Shown one piece after another: positions 46,337 to 56,449 of a stretch of DNA of 64,000 nucleotides. This stretch comes from Trissonchulus latispiculum (taxonomy: Eukaryota; Nematoda; Enoplea; Enoplida; Ironidae): positions 18,939-82,938 of the forward strand of contig JASAND010028005.1 in assembly GCA_030248195.1 (NCBI GenBank), read 5' to 3'. The notes beneath the pieces were generated by a model that saw only the letters and a list, made by a program, of their open reading frames with translations, made no database searches and had not been told where the DNA came from. The translations under genes were made by a program, and so were the position numbers. Each line of letters begins with the position of its first letter. The first letter of the stretch is position 1.

Positions 46337-49300
46337 CTAAAACGCAAAGAGACAAATGCTATCAGATCCACACCTATGGATCACTGTTTACCTTGTTTTA
46401 ATTTTATTAAATATTTTGCTCCTTTCTATGAGCTGTAGTTTCTAATAGTTTTCCTCATTGAGACAAATAAAACAAGAGATTGGAAGCAAACCTAAACATT
46501 CAACCGGAAGTAGAGTGCTATCGAGTATCCGCAAAGTTGCGTTAAAATTAGTTAAGCTCGACAAATATTAAATAATTAATTAGTTTGCAGGTAAGTCTAC
46601 AAAAGAAATTACTCCACATTGCAGGCGAGCTCGCACCAGCCGCACTATGTTAACTTAGGTTAAATGGAAAAAAATAGAACGGAATTGGGACAAAAAAGAG
46701 TCACTCTTTGTATAGATACTACTAACGATTCTTACGACTCCTTCACGTGTCCTCTTTCTCTTTCTGATAACAAAGAATATGACAACTCCAAGAACAACGG
46801 CTGCCACTATTCCAAGCACGATCCCCATAGCAATAAGACCACCGCCATTTCCTAAAATTATGTGATAATACAACATGTGATTTCTTTGGTAAAAGTGAAT
46901 TTTGAAATGGAACATTGCGAATCTTGTCATAAGAGACACATGGTGTTTTTTGTTGGTGGCATATGGTAATATTTTAAAATATGATGTATTAAGCTGTTGA
47001 CATGCATTAAGGAAACATCAAATATGGGTTAAATTGCAGAACCAATCAGCCAAGTTGCTTCATCTTAATTGTGTCTGAATCCTTTTTTGACGTTTGCTAC
47101 GATCGCTGATTTTTGAAATTTAAGTTGAAATTTGAAATTTGAAAAGAAAAGCCAATGCTTACCTCCATTGTTATCTTTTGCTAAGCTACTGCTTGAATCC
47201 GCGCGAGCACCTAAATCATGCAATTTATCACCACCACAGCCTTTTGCACAAGTAAAGGATTATCGATTACAAGAACACCTAACTTTTGTAGAAGCTATTT
47301 CAATAACAAGAAAACGTTAATTGAACATGTATCTTTCATTTAGAACGTGTATGGAATACTGCATGCAGACTTGTACGTCTAACGAATTTAAGATTTTGTT
47401 AGAAATCAATCCAGTTTAGTGTTAGAAGAATCGTTGATAAGAAAACTTTTGTGACATTGAAAACTATCCCTCTCTAAAAAACTGCCTTGACAGCCTGCAT
47501 GAAGCGTAGGAAGTTCATTTCAAAGCGCAATCTCAATCAGTGAAGCAATTGTTATAAATACTATTAACTTACACTGAAAAGTCACATTTCTTGAAAAGGA
47601 ATCGACAGGTGATGTGGAGTATGGCCAGAAGAAAACCAATTCTACTGAAACTTTGCATTCTACTGTAAAAGATTGTTTCGTCCAATTGTAGATAATCGAC
47701 ATGCAATTATCGTTTGATGGCGTTCCCTAAAGAATGCAGAAAGGAACTTAGTAATTTACGTAACTTAAATAAGTAACTTAAATTTAATTTTAGTTGACGC
47801 TCAGACAAACGTGTATATTGTGACTCCTTCGTTTTTGTTCTTCAGTAGTTAATTTCTCGAAAGCAGATTTGGAATGTGTGCTTTCGATGGAAAACCAAAT
47901 CGTACACCTCAACACACGAAGTTAAAACACCACAGACTGAAATCTATAATTCATGTCATTCACGTATTGTCAATGGCGATTTGAATCAGTTCAGATATAT
48001 TTAATACCACCAATATTGTATACAGTTAACATGATGTCGACTTTCGATGACTGCCGCACCAGATAGGGACAGATTATATCCTCCTTCATCAAACTTTCCA
48101 CTAAAGCGACTGACTGAATTGAATTGAATGTTTTTAAATCGGTATAGCTGGGATACTGGTGAACGTTTTACAGAAAATTTTTCAGATAACTTTAACACCA
48201 GCCGATATAGATGTTAGAAATCATGTCTACATTGTTATATATTTATTATGTACAAACTTGATCAACATTTGTGATAGCAGCCTTCGTCTGTAGTAAAAAA
48301 TATGGAGTAGAAACATTGCAGCAAACTGTAGTGTTAATTTCCTGGATGCATTCCGCTTCGCTAATGTTGCTCACAACTACTGCTACCATTGACCTGCCTG
48401 TAAGAAACGGAAAGTATGACATTGGAATTATTAGAATATACAGAAACTACCGAAACGCAGCCAATGCAACTGACCTAATACATACTTCATGAATGATGGA
48501 AATATTGATCTGTTATACATTGTTTTCAAGCTTCTGGCCTCTATAAAAGATTTAAAATTGAAGTAAGCATTCTTACTATATGGTAGAATGTATGAATGGA
48601 AAAATCTTTCAGCGTTTTCGTAGACAACATCTCCTTCCCAGCACTCTAGTTTCGATAGTTGTACTTGGTCTGTCGTGTTCTTTATGTTTATCTGCGTTAT
48701 AGTTTTGTTCGAGGATGTACTGAATGCAAAGCTATCTATTTGAAAGCCGCCGCTTAATGAGCAGTATCCTTTCAAAGACGTGGAAATAGTTGCCTTTTGT
48801 GATCTTTGATCAGATGCATCAAAGAAAGAGACACCTCCGTGATACAGTCTTTGTCCACTTTGTTTCCATTTCAGTTCAAGCGATGCACCTAAGCATTGCA
48901 CATGTTCTGACTGGATGCACAGGTACTACGGGTAGAGTATTGAAGTGTCTGGTTTTTTCTTCAAACGTGCATATCAAATAAGCCAAAAGCGTATATTACG
49001 AGAAAATATTGCTATACATCTAGAGACAAGTGCAGTCAACACTGATAGGTTACAAGAGAGTTAACCTTATTAAGATTTACAAAAACGTCCACGTTCGGTT
49101 TGCAGTCATCAGTATCTTTTGAAGTTTTTTATTTTTTCACTAATTTTATGGCTTCCGCTATGCAGTTATTTCTGTCCTTAGTGAATTAAATATTCGATCG
49201 CGCTACAAACTCATTTTCATATCCTATCTATTTTCCGTCTTTATACAAAAGCAGCAATCGGGGCAACTAAAAAGGGGTTCCTGGGTATTTTTGCGTAAAA

Positions 49301-52300
49301 CACGTCCAGTAAGTGGCAAGCCTCTAGCTTGCATAGTAAATGCTTCACAATCGCTGGAAAAAATTGGACATGTTTTTGCTAAAACTACATTTTTTATGAT
49401 TGCAGCGTTCGGGATAGCATTTAGAAGATTACAATGCCATGAATAATCGGCCCCGACGAGACCTTCAAATTAACACCCTTAGTTTAATTTTACGGCTTGC
49501 GTAGCTCAAGATATGGCGGATTATTTGATTTTTGCAAAAATGACAAATTTGAGCGCCAAAATAAGAAAATCAGCTATATCTCACTATAGAGAAAAGCTAG
49601 AAAGGTGCTTCAAAAAGCAAAAATGTAGAGCTCAACAAGATCTTTCGAATGAACACAATCATGGCTATGCAGCCACTGTCTTATTTTTAAAAATTGGCAA
49701 AAACTGCTCTGAACGGAGATGTCGACGTTTTAAAGCGGGATTGCGCGGAGGGTGTTAGAATGCTAAAAGAACTTATTTTGGAAAGTTTCATCAAATTTCA
49801 TCTTGATTTTTACCGTCAACCGATAATATGTGTCCAAAAGGAATCACCACCTTAAATGCACCTGAGTATTATAATGGATTAAATGTTTTATGAGAACTGT
49901 TTCAATATTGCAATTTTTATACTGTGTCTGGAAAGATGGATTATGCATGTCAGCTGATGCTGACATAGCCGGCTTTTTCCTGACCGAGTTGTAACAATGC
50001 CGAATCAGTATTGTTTATGGTGTGTTGGAAGTTTCTTTTGACGCGTACGCCTGCGCTGCTGATTTGTGGGTTTCCCTAGGTTTGCCTTTTCTGCATTCTC
50101 AAAGTACTTAAACTTTACCTTTTCACTTTTGACATAAACTAATCCCCTTTAACTGTTGTTTCTAAAAATAATTCCTAGCCTGTGTTTTCCTTTTTTACCA
50201 AAAAATGCTAACTGATTATCTTCTCCCCTCTTGATTTCTGTGGGATCGTCACGCTTGCAACGCCAATTTTTCTCCCAAGTTTTGGTGGTGGTTCCCCTTT
50301 CCTAGAGCCATGGCGTTATTTAAGAGGAAAGAAAATTAAGGAAAATTCTTTAAATAAATACGAAACTTTTCGGTGAATTTTATTATTTGATTAATGGCTT
50401 CATGTTGGGCTACGTCTAAACTATTGGCAGCACTTGCACTTTTCACCTATGCTTAGTGTGCATATTCTTTCTCGCCTTTAAACATATTGTTTATATCTTT
50501 GACGCTGACACCTGTCAGATCTTAGCTTGCGCTATTGAAATTTTCTTCTTATCCAAGGAAAAGAAAGTAAAGAAAATTTTGTCCCCTCAATTAACGACAT
50601 GGCTGTAATTTCCTGTTATTGTCTCCCCTCATCTTTTATACTTGTATATTATTTATGAGCAGTGAGTGATCGGTCGGTTATTACTCTAGTATTATCCAGT
50701 GGATCGTCCATTGTTATTTCCGAAATTTCTTGCTAATATTGTAATTTGCACTCCTTAGTATTCATTTGTTGTCTCTGGTATTTAATATCAAATTATCGAA
50801 TATTGTTTTCTCAGTTAATTAACTTGGTAGAATTCTAGGACTATCGCGCAATTATTCTGAGGCAGTTTCGTGTAAATTCGTGTCCCCATCCTTTTCTGTT
50901 GACGTCTCCCATTCCTTGGCAAGGTGTAAGTCCTATTCGACCGCCTGGACTAAATATCCCCACTCTTGGTCCTTAGATTTGCTTTCATTGAGTCAGTCCT
51001 AGTAGTGGTCTGAGCTCTGCGGTTTTATTCCCGACTCATCCATTGCATTAGAGCTATGCCTCGGTGGTGTCTCTTATTTTCGTTTATTAGTAAGATTGAA
51101 GCAAGCGCACCTGTAGTTTCATATTTTCCCCCTAAGCGCTCGAATGTATTTAGTCCCTATACAAGCGGCCTAAACTCAACTAAACTTTGGTAAACTAAAC
51201 GAGCTGGTTCCCGCATTGTTGACAATAGGTACTTGCATGTCCGAATTCTAAAGTGTCTACAAAGTAGAAAACAGAAAATCCAGAAGTGTACAGGCTGAGT
51301 ATATACTCTGTGTACAAAACTGCTCACAGAGAATGGTACATGTACACTTTGATCATAAAGATAGTCCCTATAAGCCATGCTCAAAGGGGCTATCTCTATG
51401 AGCAGCACACTGTACCTACTCTGTGTGCTCGAAGCTTTTTGGAGTCGGCTAACTAGCATAATTAATTTAGCTGAGCATATGCTTTAAAAATGGCTTAGGT
51501 TTGGATCACAGGGATTACGACTAAAATTTCAATACATTTCCGGCTTTGCGGGAATTTGTCACTTAGATATCACTATTTTGGCTAAAAAACGTCCAAAAAA
51601 CGTTTTGCTCTTTGCTAAAATATTATAAAAACGTTTTTTGCTAAAACATCGCTGTTTCCTTTAAAAATTAGTAAAAACTTCCTCATAAATGATGTAATTG
51701 TATTGTATGTACACTGATTCTCAATGTTTGTACAGCATCACTGAATGATAAGCGCGACGGCACCAATTCGCTCAATTAGCAATTTAGATTGCGTAATTGG
51801 TTGGTAGTACGATTTTTGTGCATTTACTGCCATAAGTGTATAGAGGGATTCCTCGTCATAATTACATCTGGCACAAGAATTGTAATTAGAATTGTTAACT
51901 CAGCACATTGAGATCTGTAGCTTTAAAGCATGAAAGCATGTGCCAAACGCACCCCGTGATGTATCATGAGCAGCAGCCGTTTGTTAGAAAAGAACAACGT
52001 ATATTTTTAAGCCCGGTTCACACTAGGCAATGTGCAGGCAATTTAATTGCCAGCAATTGAGGAGCAATGGCAATATTCCCAGCAATGCACCCGTTCACAC
52101 TGCATCATCAATATTGCCGGCAATATAGCGGGAAATTCAAAATTTTAGTCCAGCGGCAATATATACGCCGCTATATTTACGTGTTTAATTGCCACAGCAC
52201 AGAGCTTGCTCACTCTCCTAGCTGAGATTGCCGATTGCCAGGAATATTGCTGGCAATTTTACACTGTTCACACTAACAATAAATGGGCAATCTGTCGGCA

Positions 52301-54107
52301 ATCATATTATTGCCTAGTGTGAACCGGGCTTTAGTCAATTAGCGTTGGACATCTAAAAGAATAATTTGTGATACAAACTATAAGGATAAGTTCGTCGTTG
52401 TTAAGTTTTTCGTGTATAAATCCTTCCTCCCTAGATGTAGTGCACAGCAGCATTAGTGTTTACCGCATTTTGATTTATCAACAGCATCATATGCCATAAT
52501 ATGTGACCCATAAGCTTGGGTGAGGCAAGGAGTTGGCTCACTATGTCCAGTATTTAGATTGCAGGTAATCTTTTGCGGCTGGAATAAGTTCTGTGTGAAG
52601 ACAGCAGTTGAGGCCACATTAAGATTACACTGTGTCTGGTGAATTAGGTCGCATGAAGGCATCGATTGTGTCGAACTTGAATACAAGCAAAAGTACTGAC
52701 TCTTGCAATCCAGGTCCTTACAGGACTCGTCACCATATCTAGCTTAAACGTTCAGAAGGACAAAGATAGCGGTTTATGTAAAAGCAAATTTTTGGGTGGT
52801 TCTCAGCATAACGCTAACTGCCGAAGTGTTGACTAAGATCTTGGGTGAAGTATATCTGTCCTTTTCGACTGTGACTGTAAGAATAACCATTAATCTCACA
52901 CAAAGTAAATTTAGGCCATAAATGTAAAATAACTGTGCTGACTGGTGTTAAAAATAACTGTGCTGACTGGTGTTAAGAATACCGGTGCAGTAGATGGAGG
53001 GATTAATCTAGACAAGTTTTAAGCCGCTTTTTATAATCACAAAACAAAAATTTATAAAAAATGTCAACTTAGTCTTAGTAAGATTTGACTTTGTGAAAGA
53101 TTGTTATTGCTTAAATTCCATAGGATCTAGAAAGAATGGAGCGCTTTAATTCATTTGCACTACCCACGATTCAGAGTAATTTTTTACGGATGTTAAATTT
53201 TAGGCTAACACAATATAGCTTATACTAGGTGATCCTCCACAGAAACTAACAATCACTTACACAGTAGGTACGGTATTTGAATTTTTTCACCGGCATTACT
53301 GCGACAGTAGTACTGAGCGGGTCCTATTAACGACTTGTTGAGGTTAATGGTATAGTCGCGGAAGTGCAGGCTTCCTGATCCAACCAGGGTTGTACGCTTT
53401 CCCGACAGCTCCTTCACAAACTCAGCACGCCCCATTGTGTCACCACACAACACTGTAATTTTCCCACCTTCTTGTAGGTAGGAAGTTGGGCTTCCAAATT
53501 CATCTGTAATGTTATACAGTATTCTTGCGAAATTCTTCTGTCCAAGAATGCATACCATATCTAAAGCAATAAGCCACGGCTGTTTCTTAAAGATAAATCC
53601 AACTAAATGGAATATTAACCCAGCTGGTACTTTTTGTAAAGGAAATGATTAAAATGATGAAACTAAAGGCCGGTTTTCGAGCAGCAAGGTCCTGCTAGTA
53701 AAAGATTGAAACTGATCGGTCTTTAGACAGATAAACGAAAGTCACCGGTCGTACTCAAGCTAAGTAGATACGTAGATGATTCTGGACTATACTGTAGCTA
53801 CGGCGCCGACATCGGTAGCAAATGACAAGAGGAACATGATATAATTTATAGGTAAATTGACCAGGATTATAGCTAGAGTTACAGGTTTGTAACACGTGTA
53901 ATGGTAGGTCGGAGGCTAAAGTATTCCATTGGCCGCAAAAACCTACACCCTATGTCTTATTCAGAAGCACATTTGCAACTTTAAGGTCTGAGAATACGAA
54001 AGTCCCTACAACTGATGGAAAAAGTGTTTTACCTAAGCAGATTACAAAAACCAATAAGGAATTAAACTCTTACAGGAAAACGGCAACACAAAAGCAAGTT
54101 TTAGCAT
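46094..54107 (-). CDS. Paralogue 3: complete nine-exon type I membrane protein gene
   Basis: Nine exons join to 1626 nt, 541 residues plus stop, with all phases consistent: 54107-54074, 53560-53261, 52742-52464, 48888-48577, 48397-48258, 47726-47573, 47210-47163, 46851-46736, 46336-46094. Order: signal peptide (residues 1 to about 20), Ig-like domain (to 111), Cys-rich module (to 204), three further ectodomain exons (to 406) with many N-X-S/T sites, Ser-rich stalk (to 422), transmembrane helix (about 428-451) with an RKRKRTR stop-transfer, and a Lys/Ser/Gly tail. It would sit in the plasma membrane with a large glycosylated ectodomain. Tandem paralogues with conserved modules suggest an expanded receptor or recognition family; ligand and pathway are unknown. 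Confidence 0.72.
46736..46851 (-). CDS. Paralogue 3, exon 8: transmembrane helix
   Basis: 116 nt from a CATAATTTTAG acceptor (phase 1) to a GTAAGA donor (phase 0). NGGGLIAMGIVLGIVAAVVL continues as GVVIFFVI, then RKRKRTREGV. It has small-residue faces (G-A-G), which are common in dimerising helices. Confidence 0.8.
47163..47210 (-). CDS. Paralogue 3, exon 7: stalk
   Basis: 48 nt, phase 1 on both sides, between ATGATTTAG and GTAAGC. It encodes ARADSSSSLAKDNNG, a flexible Ser-rich linker that corresponds in place and phase to 18830-18871. Confidence 0.6.
47573..47726 (-). CDS. Paralogue 3, exon 6: WPYS ectodomain exon
   Basis: 154 nt, acceptor GCATTCTTTAG (phase 0), donor GTAAGT (phase 1). 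The core ECKVSVELVFFWPYS and DSFSRNVTFQC align with the paralogue 2 exon at 21071-21218. Confidence 0.77.
48258..48397 (-). CDS. Paralogue 3, exon 5: VCCNVS ectodomain exon
   Basis: The acceptor TTTCCGTTTCTTACAG is strong. The donor GTTTGT after NVDQ is weak but gives the phase (0) needed by exon 6, and aligns with the DWQQ donor position in paralogue 2. The core is VCCNVSTPYFLLQ. Confidence 0.62.
48577..48888 (-). CDS. Paralogue 3, exon 4: PYS-terminated ectodomain exon
   Basis: 312 nt, acceptor CAATGCTTAG, donor GTAAGA, phase 1 on both sides. It contains LELKWKQSGQRLY, GYCSLSG, LSKLECW and FHSYILPYS, in register with paralogue 2 (22741-23049). Confidence 0.77.
49885..51080 (+). repeat. LTR-like segment, copy 2
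   Basis: This relative of 45-960 has the same order of motifs and the same orientation (see the shared 14-mer CCGCCTGGACTAAA at 50941). It is diverged, so the two insertions are not recent duplicates. No internal retroelement coding sequence adjoins it, so it is probably a solo LTR. Confidence 0.4.
52010..52330. mobile_element. Harbinger-type MITE with TTA duplication
   Basis: Perfect inverted ends: AGCCCGGTTCACACTAGGCA and, on the right, TGCCTAGTGTGAACCGGGCT. Both are flanked by TTA (52007-52009 and 52331-52333). Trinucleotide TTA/TAA duplications are typical of PIF/Harbinger elements. The interior repeats GCAAT and ATTGCC on both strands. Confidence 0.85.
52464..52742 (-). CDS. Paralogue 3, exon 3: Cys-rich module
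   Basis: 279 nt, acceptor TTTAAG (a TAG four bases downstream would put the frame out), donor GTAAAC, phase 1 on both sides. It has RYGDESC, CLYSSS, QTQCNLN, KITCNLN and KSKCG. It aligns with 32631-32912. Confidence 0.72.
53261..53560 (-). CDS. Paralogue 3, exon 2: Ig-like domain
   Basis: 300 nt, acceptor TTGCTTTAG, donor GTAAGT, phase 1 on both sides. The Ig pattern is clear: GGKITVLC for the first Cys, then LHFRDYTINLNKS and QYYC for the second. It aligns with 1070-1363. Confidence 0.78.
54074..54107 (-). CDS. Paralogue 3, exon 1: start codon and signal peptide
   Basis: The ATG at 54107-54105 encodes MLKLAFVLPFS and one further base before a GTAAGA donor in phase 1. Joined to exon 2 the hydrophobic run continues (YMVCILG), giving a plausible signal peptide. 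Confidence 0.6.
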
Positions 54108-55289
54108 GTTTCGAGAGCGTCGTACAATTGCTGGATTAAATCACATGTTGCAGTTTGAGAAAGTGAGGAGTGTCTAATGCAGAGTTAACGAGAAAGGTAT
54201 TATTTCATTTAAGGTGCTGGTTCGTGTATTTGCAGCAAACTTTGAAAGACTGTAACTTGATCTATTCAGGGAATTCAACGATAATTTTTATATCATTTTA
54301 AAGCCTGGAATGTGCTTGTTACAACTAGGTAGGTATATATGTTTCAACTTTTCGACTTGAACATGCAATAACAAGAAAGCAAATTTTGAACATGGATTTC
54401 TGGAAATGTGGGAAAGCTAAAGAAAAGCGACCACTTCAGGCTTCAATGTCTTCCCGAGGGCTATTTCTTCTGAAATCTTTTAATAATCAGGTAAACTCAA
54501 GATTTTAAGAACAATGTAAATTTTGTCTGATTCGCCAAAATTTTCAAGTTTGTGTGAAATATTCCTTGAATTTCGTGAAAAGTTGAAACAAACGGTTAAG
54601 GTGGTGATTCCTTTTGGAGACATCAACTTTGAACCGTTATTACTCATTCATTCGTTGGAGTTAAGAAGCCATTTTTATATCGAATTGAAGCTTAACATTT
54701 TTTGTTGCTAATGAATACAAAGAATCAACTTTAGCTCTCGTAAATTATTTTACTACATTTTCGAAGTAATTTAATTTTCCAGATTTTTTTCTGACGAAAG
54801 TAAATGTTTTTGCTAGGCATCGGCTACATAATTCGATTCCACTACACAATACCTGGGGTTCCTTTTTAATTATTATGAAACCACTCTTCGTTATAAATGT
54901 GATGGGTGGTCAAGTTTTCTGTAACATTTTGTGAACCTTCTACATTGTCTGTACATTTTGGTAGCCGTTTTCCCTATCGTGGAGTAGGTACAGTCTGACT
55001 GAGAAGTGGAAAATTCCTGTTATGATGTTCAAATTTGACTGTCAATGTTCAGTGTTTTGTTTTGGCCAGTTTGCAATTAATGGGGTCTTAGATGCAGAAA
55101 AATATTTGATAATAGGCTTATCTTGCAGAATTTTGGGGACAAAATTAAACCCCAAGAAGCCCTTGAGCAAACCATTTTTCATCTTAAAAGATTAGTTTCC
55201 TTTCTTATCGAAAAGAATCACGGTTACTCAAAAAGACTCTTGCGCTTGCCGAAAGGACCATGACTGACAGGACAAAGACTTAAGACGCT
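54108..55289. other. Region between paralogue 3 and the retroelement
   Basis: No gene, and no LTR border could be fixed for the retroelement to the right. Confidence 0.3.
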
Positions 55290-56060
55290 GGGTGACTGAC
55301 CCAGCCACAATTTTGTTTTCTCCCAAGATTGAGTGGGGGGCAGGCTCGCTATGGTTGGGTGGGGTGGGGGAAGAGTGTTATTCTCTATTCTGTGGGCTGG
55401 GGGGGGGGGGGGGGGTGGTGGGGTTGGGGGGGGGGGGGTGGTGGGGGGGGGGGGGCTGGGGGGGGTTTGTTGTTGTCTGTGTGTGTCGGCCCTGCGTCGG
55501 TAAACTAATCTCTTCCTTCACTTTTTCTATTGTTTTTTCTATTGCTGCTGCTGGGGGGCGGGTTTTTTGTGTTTTTGTGGGTGTTGTGTATATGTGGTGG
55601 GTGGTGGGGGACGGTCGGGGTGGTTTGTTGTATGTATTGGTGAAATTATTTAATTTGCTGAAGTGTGTTGTCGCTTTTGTTCTTTTTTTTGATTGTTGGG
55701 GTTGTGGGTGCAGTGTTATTTGGTTTTTGTTGTTTTTGTTTTGTTTTTTTCTGGTGGTGTGTTGGGCTGTGGGTTGTTTTGTGTTGTTCTTTTATTTCTG
55801 TTTGTGTTTGTTGCCTTTGGGGGTTTGTGTCTTTTTGTTTGTGTGTTGTGTATTATGTGTGTGATATTGAATTAAATTTGGTCCTTGGTTAGGGGTGTGG
55901 ATTTTAGCTGGTCGTGAGGCCTGGGTGTGTTGATGTTGATGTTTTGTTAGTTATTGGTTGGTGTTTTGGTTTGGGTGGATTGATTAGATTTACTAAGGGA
56001 GGGGGGCGGGTGAGTATTTATGTGATGTGTTTGGGGGTGGGTGGGGGGGGAGGGAAACCA
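55290..56060 (+). other. Extreme G/T-rich, A/C-poor segment
   Basis: The plus strand is almost only G and T, with G runs of 8-19 at 55398-55470. The 190-codon open frame at 55292-55864 (Phe, Val, Cys, Gly and Trp only, in effect) is a composition artefact. It lies where the 5' LTR or leader of the retroelement would be expected. It could be a real strand-asymmetric sequence or an assembly error. Confidence 0.6.
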
Positions 56061-56449
56061 GTGCTCTGGGTAGTGAATAGTTGTAATTAACCAGGCTAGC
56101 TATTTTTACTGTGGGCCCCGTGGGTGAGTCGACCCCTGGTTTACGAAATTATTGTGTGATTGTATCGTCATAGTTGTAATTTATTTCCATTAATTTGTTA
56201 CTTAAATTACATTACGTAGGCCTTAAATTTTATAATTTCGATTATACGTACGTCTAGGTGATAAACTTTCAAAATTCATAACTTGACACTTTCGTACGAA
56301 TTTTGATGGAACAATTTCTCGTTTTGAGATGCTGCTACGTAATATCGAAACCTAACGATAGTTTTGAGAGAGTATTTTATTTTTCTTGAATTTTTCTTGA
56401 GTCTTCAAACTCCATTTTGTTAGTTTATTAAGACCAACACTGAACAAAT

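Larger units (their letters stand above)
48889..52463 (-). other. Intron 3 of paralogue 3
   Basis: This intron of about 3.6 kb contains the LTR-like segment (49885-51080) and a Harbinger-type MITE (52010-52330). No extra exon was recognised; none is required by the phases. Confidence 0.55.

Noticed and set aside
48001..48198. Possible Ig-like exon (RFSGKFDEGGYNLSLSG)
   Set aside because: It looked Ig-like, but it lacks convincing splice sites and has no counterpart in paralogue 2, and the complete gene model does not need it.
55292..55864. 190-codon ORF with many Phe, Val and Gly residues
   Set aside because: It is the expected result of a G/T-only sequence, has no family signature, and overlaps other equally long frames.
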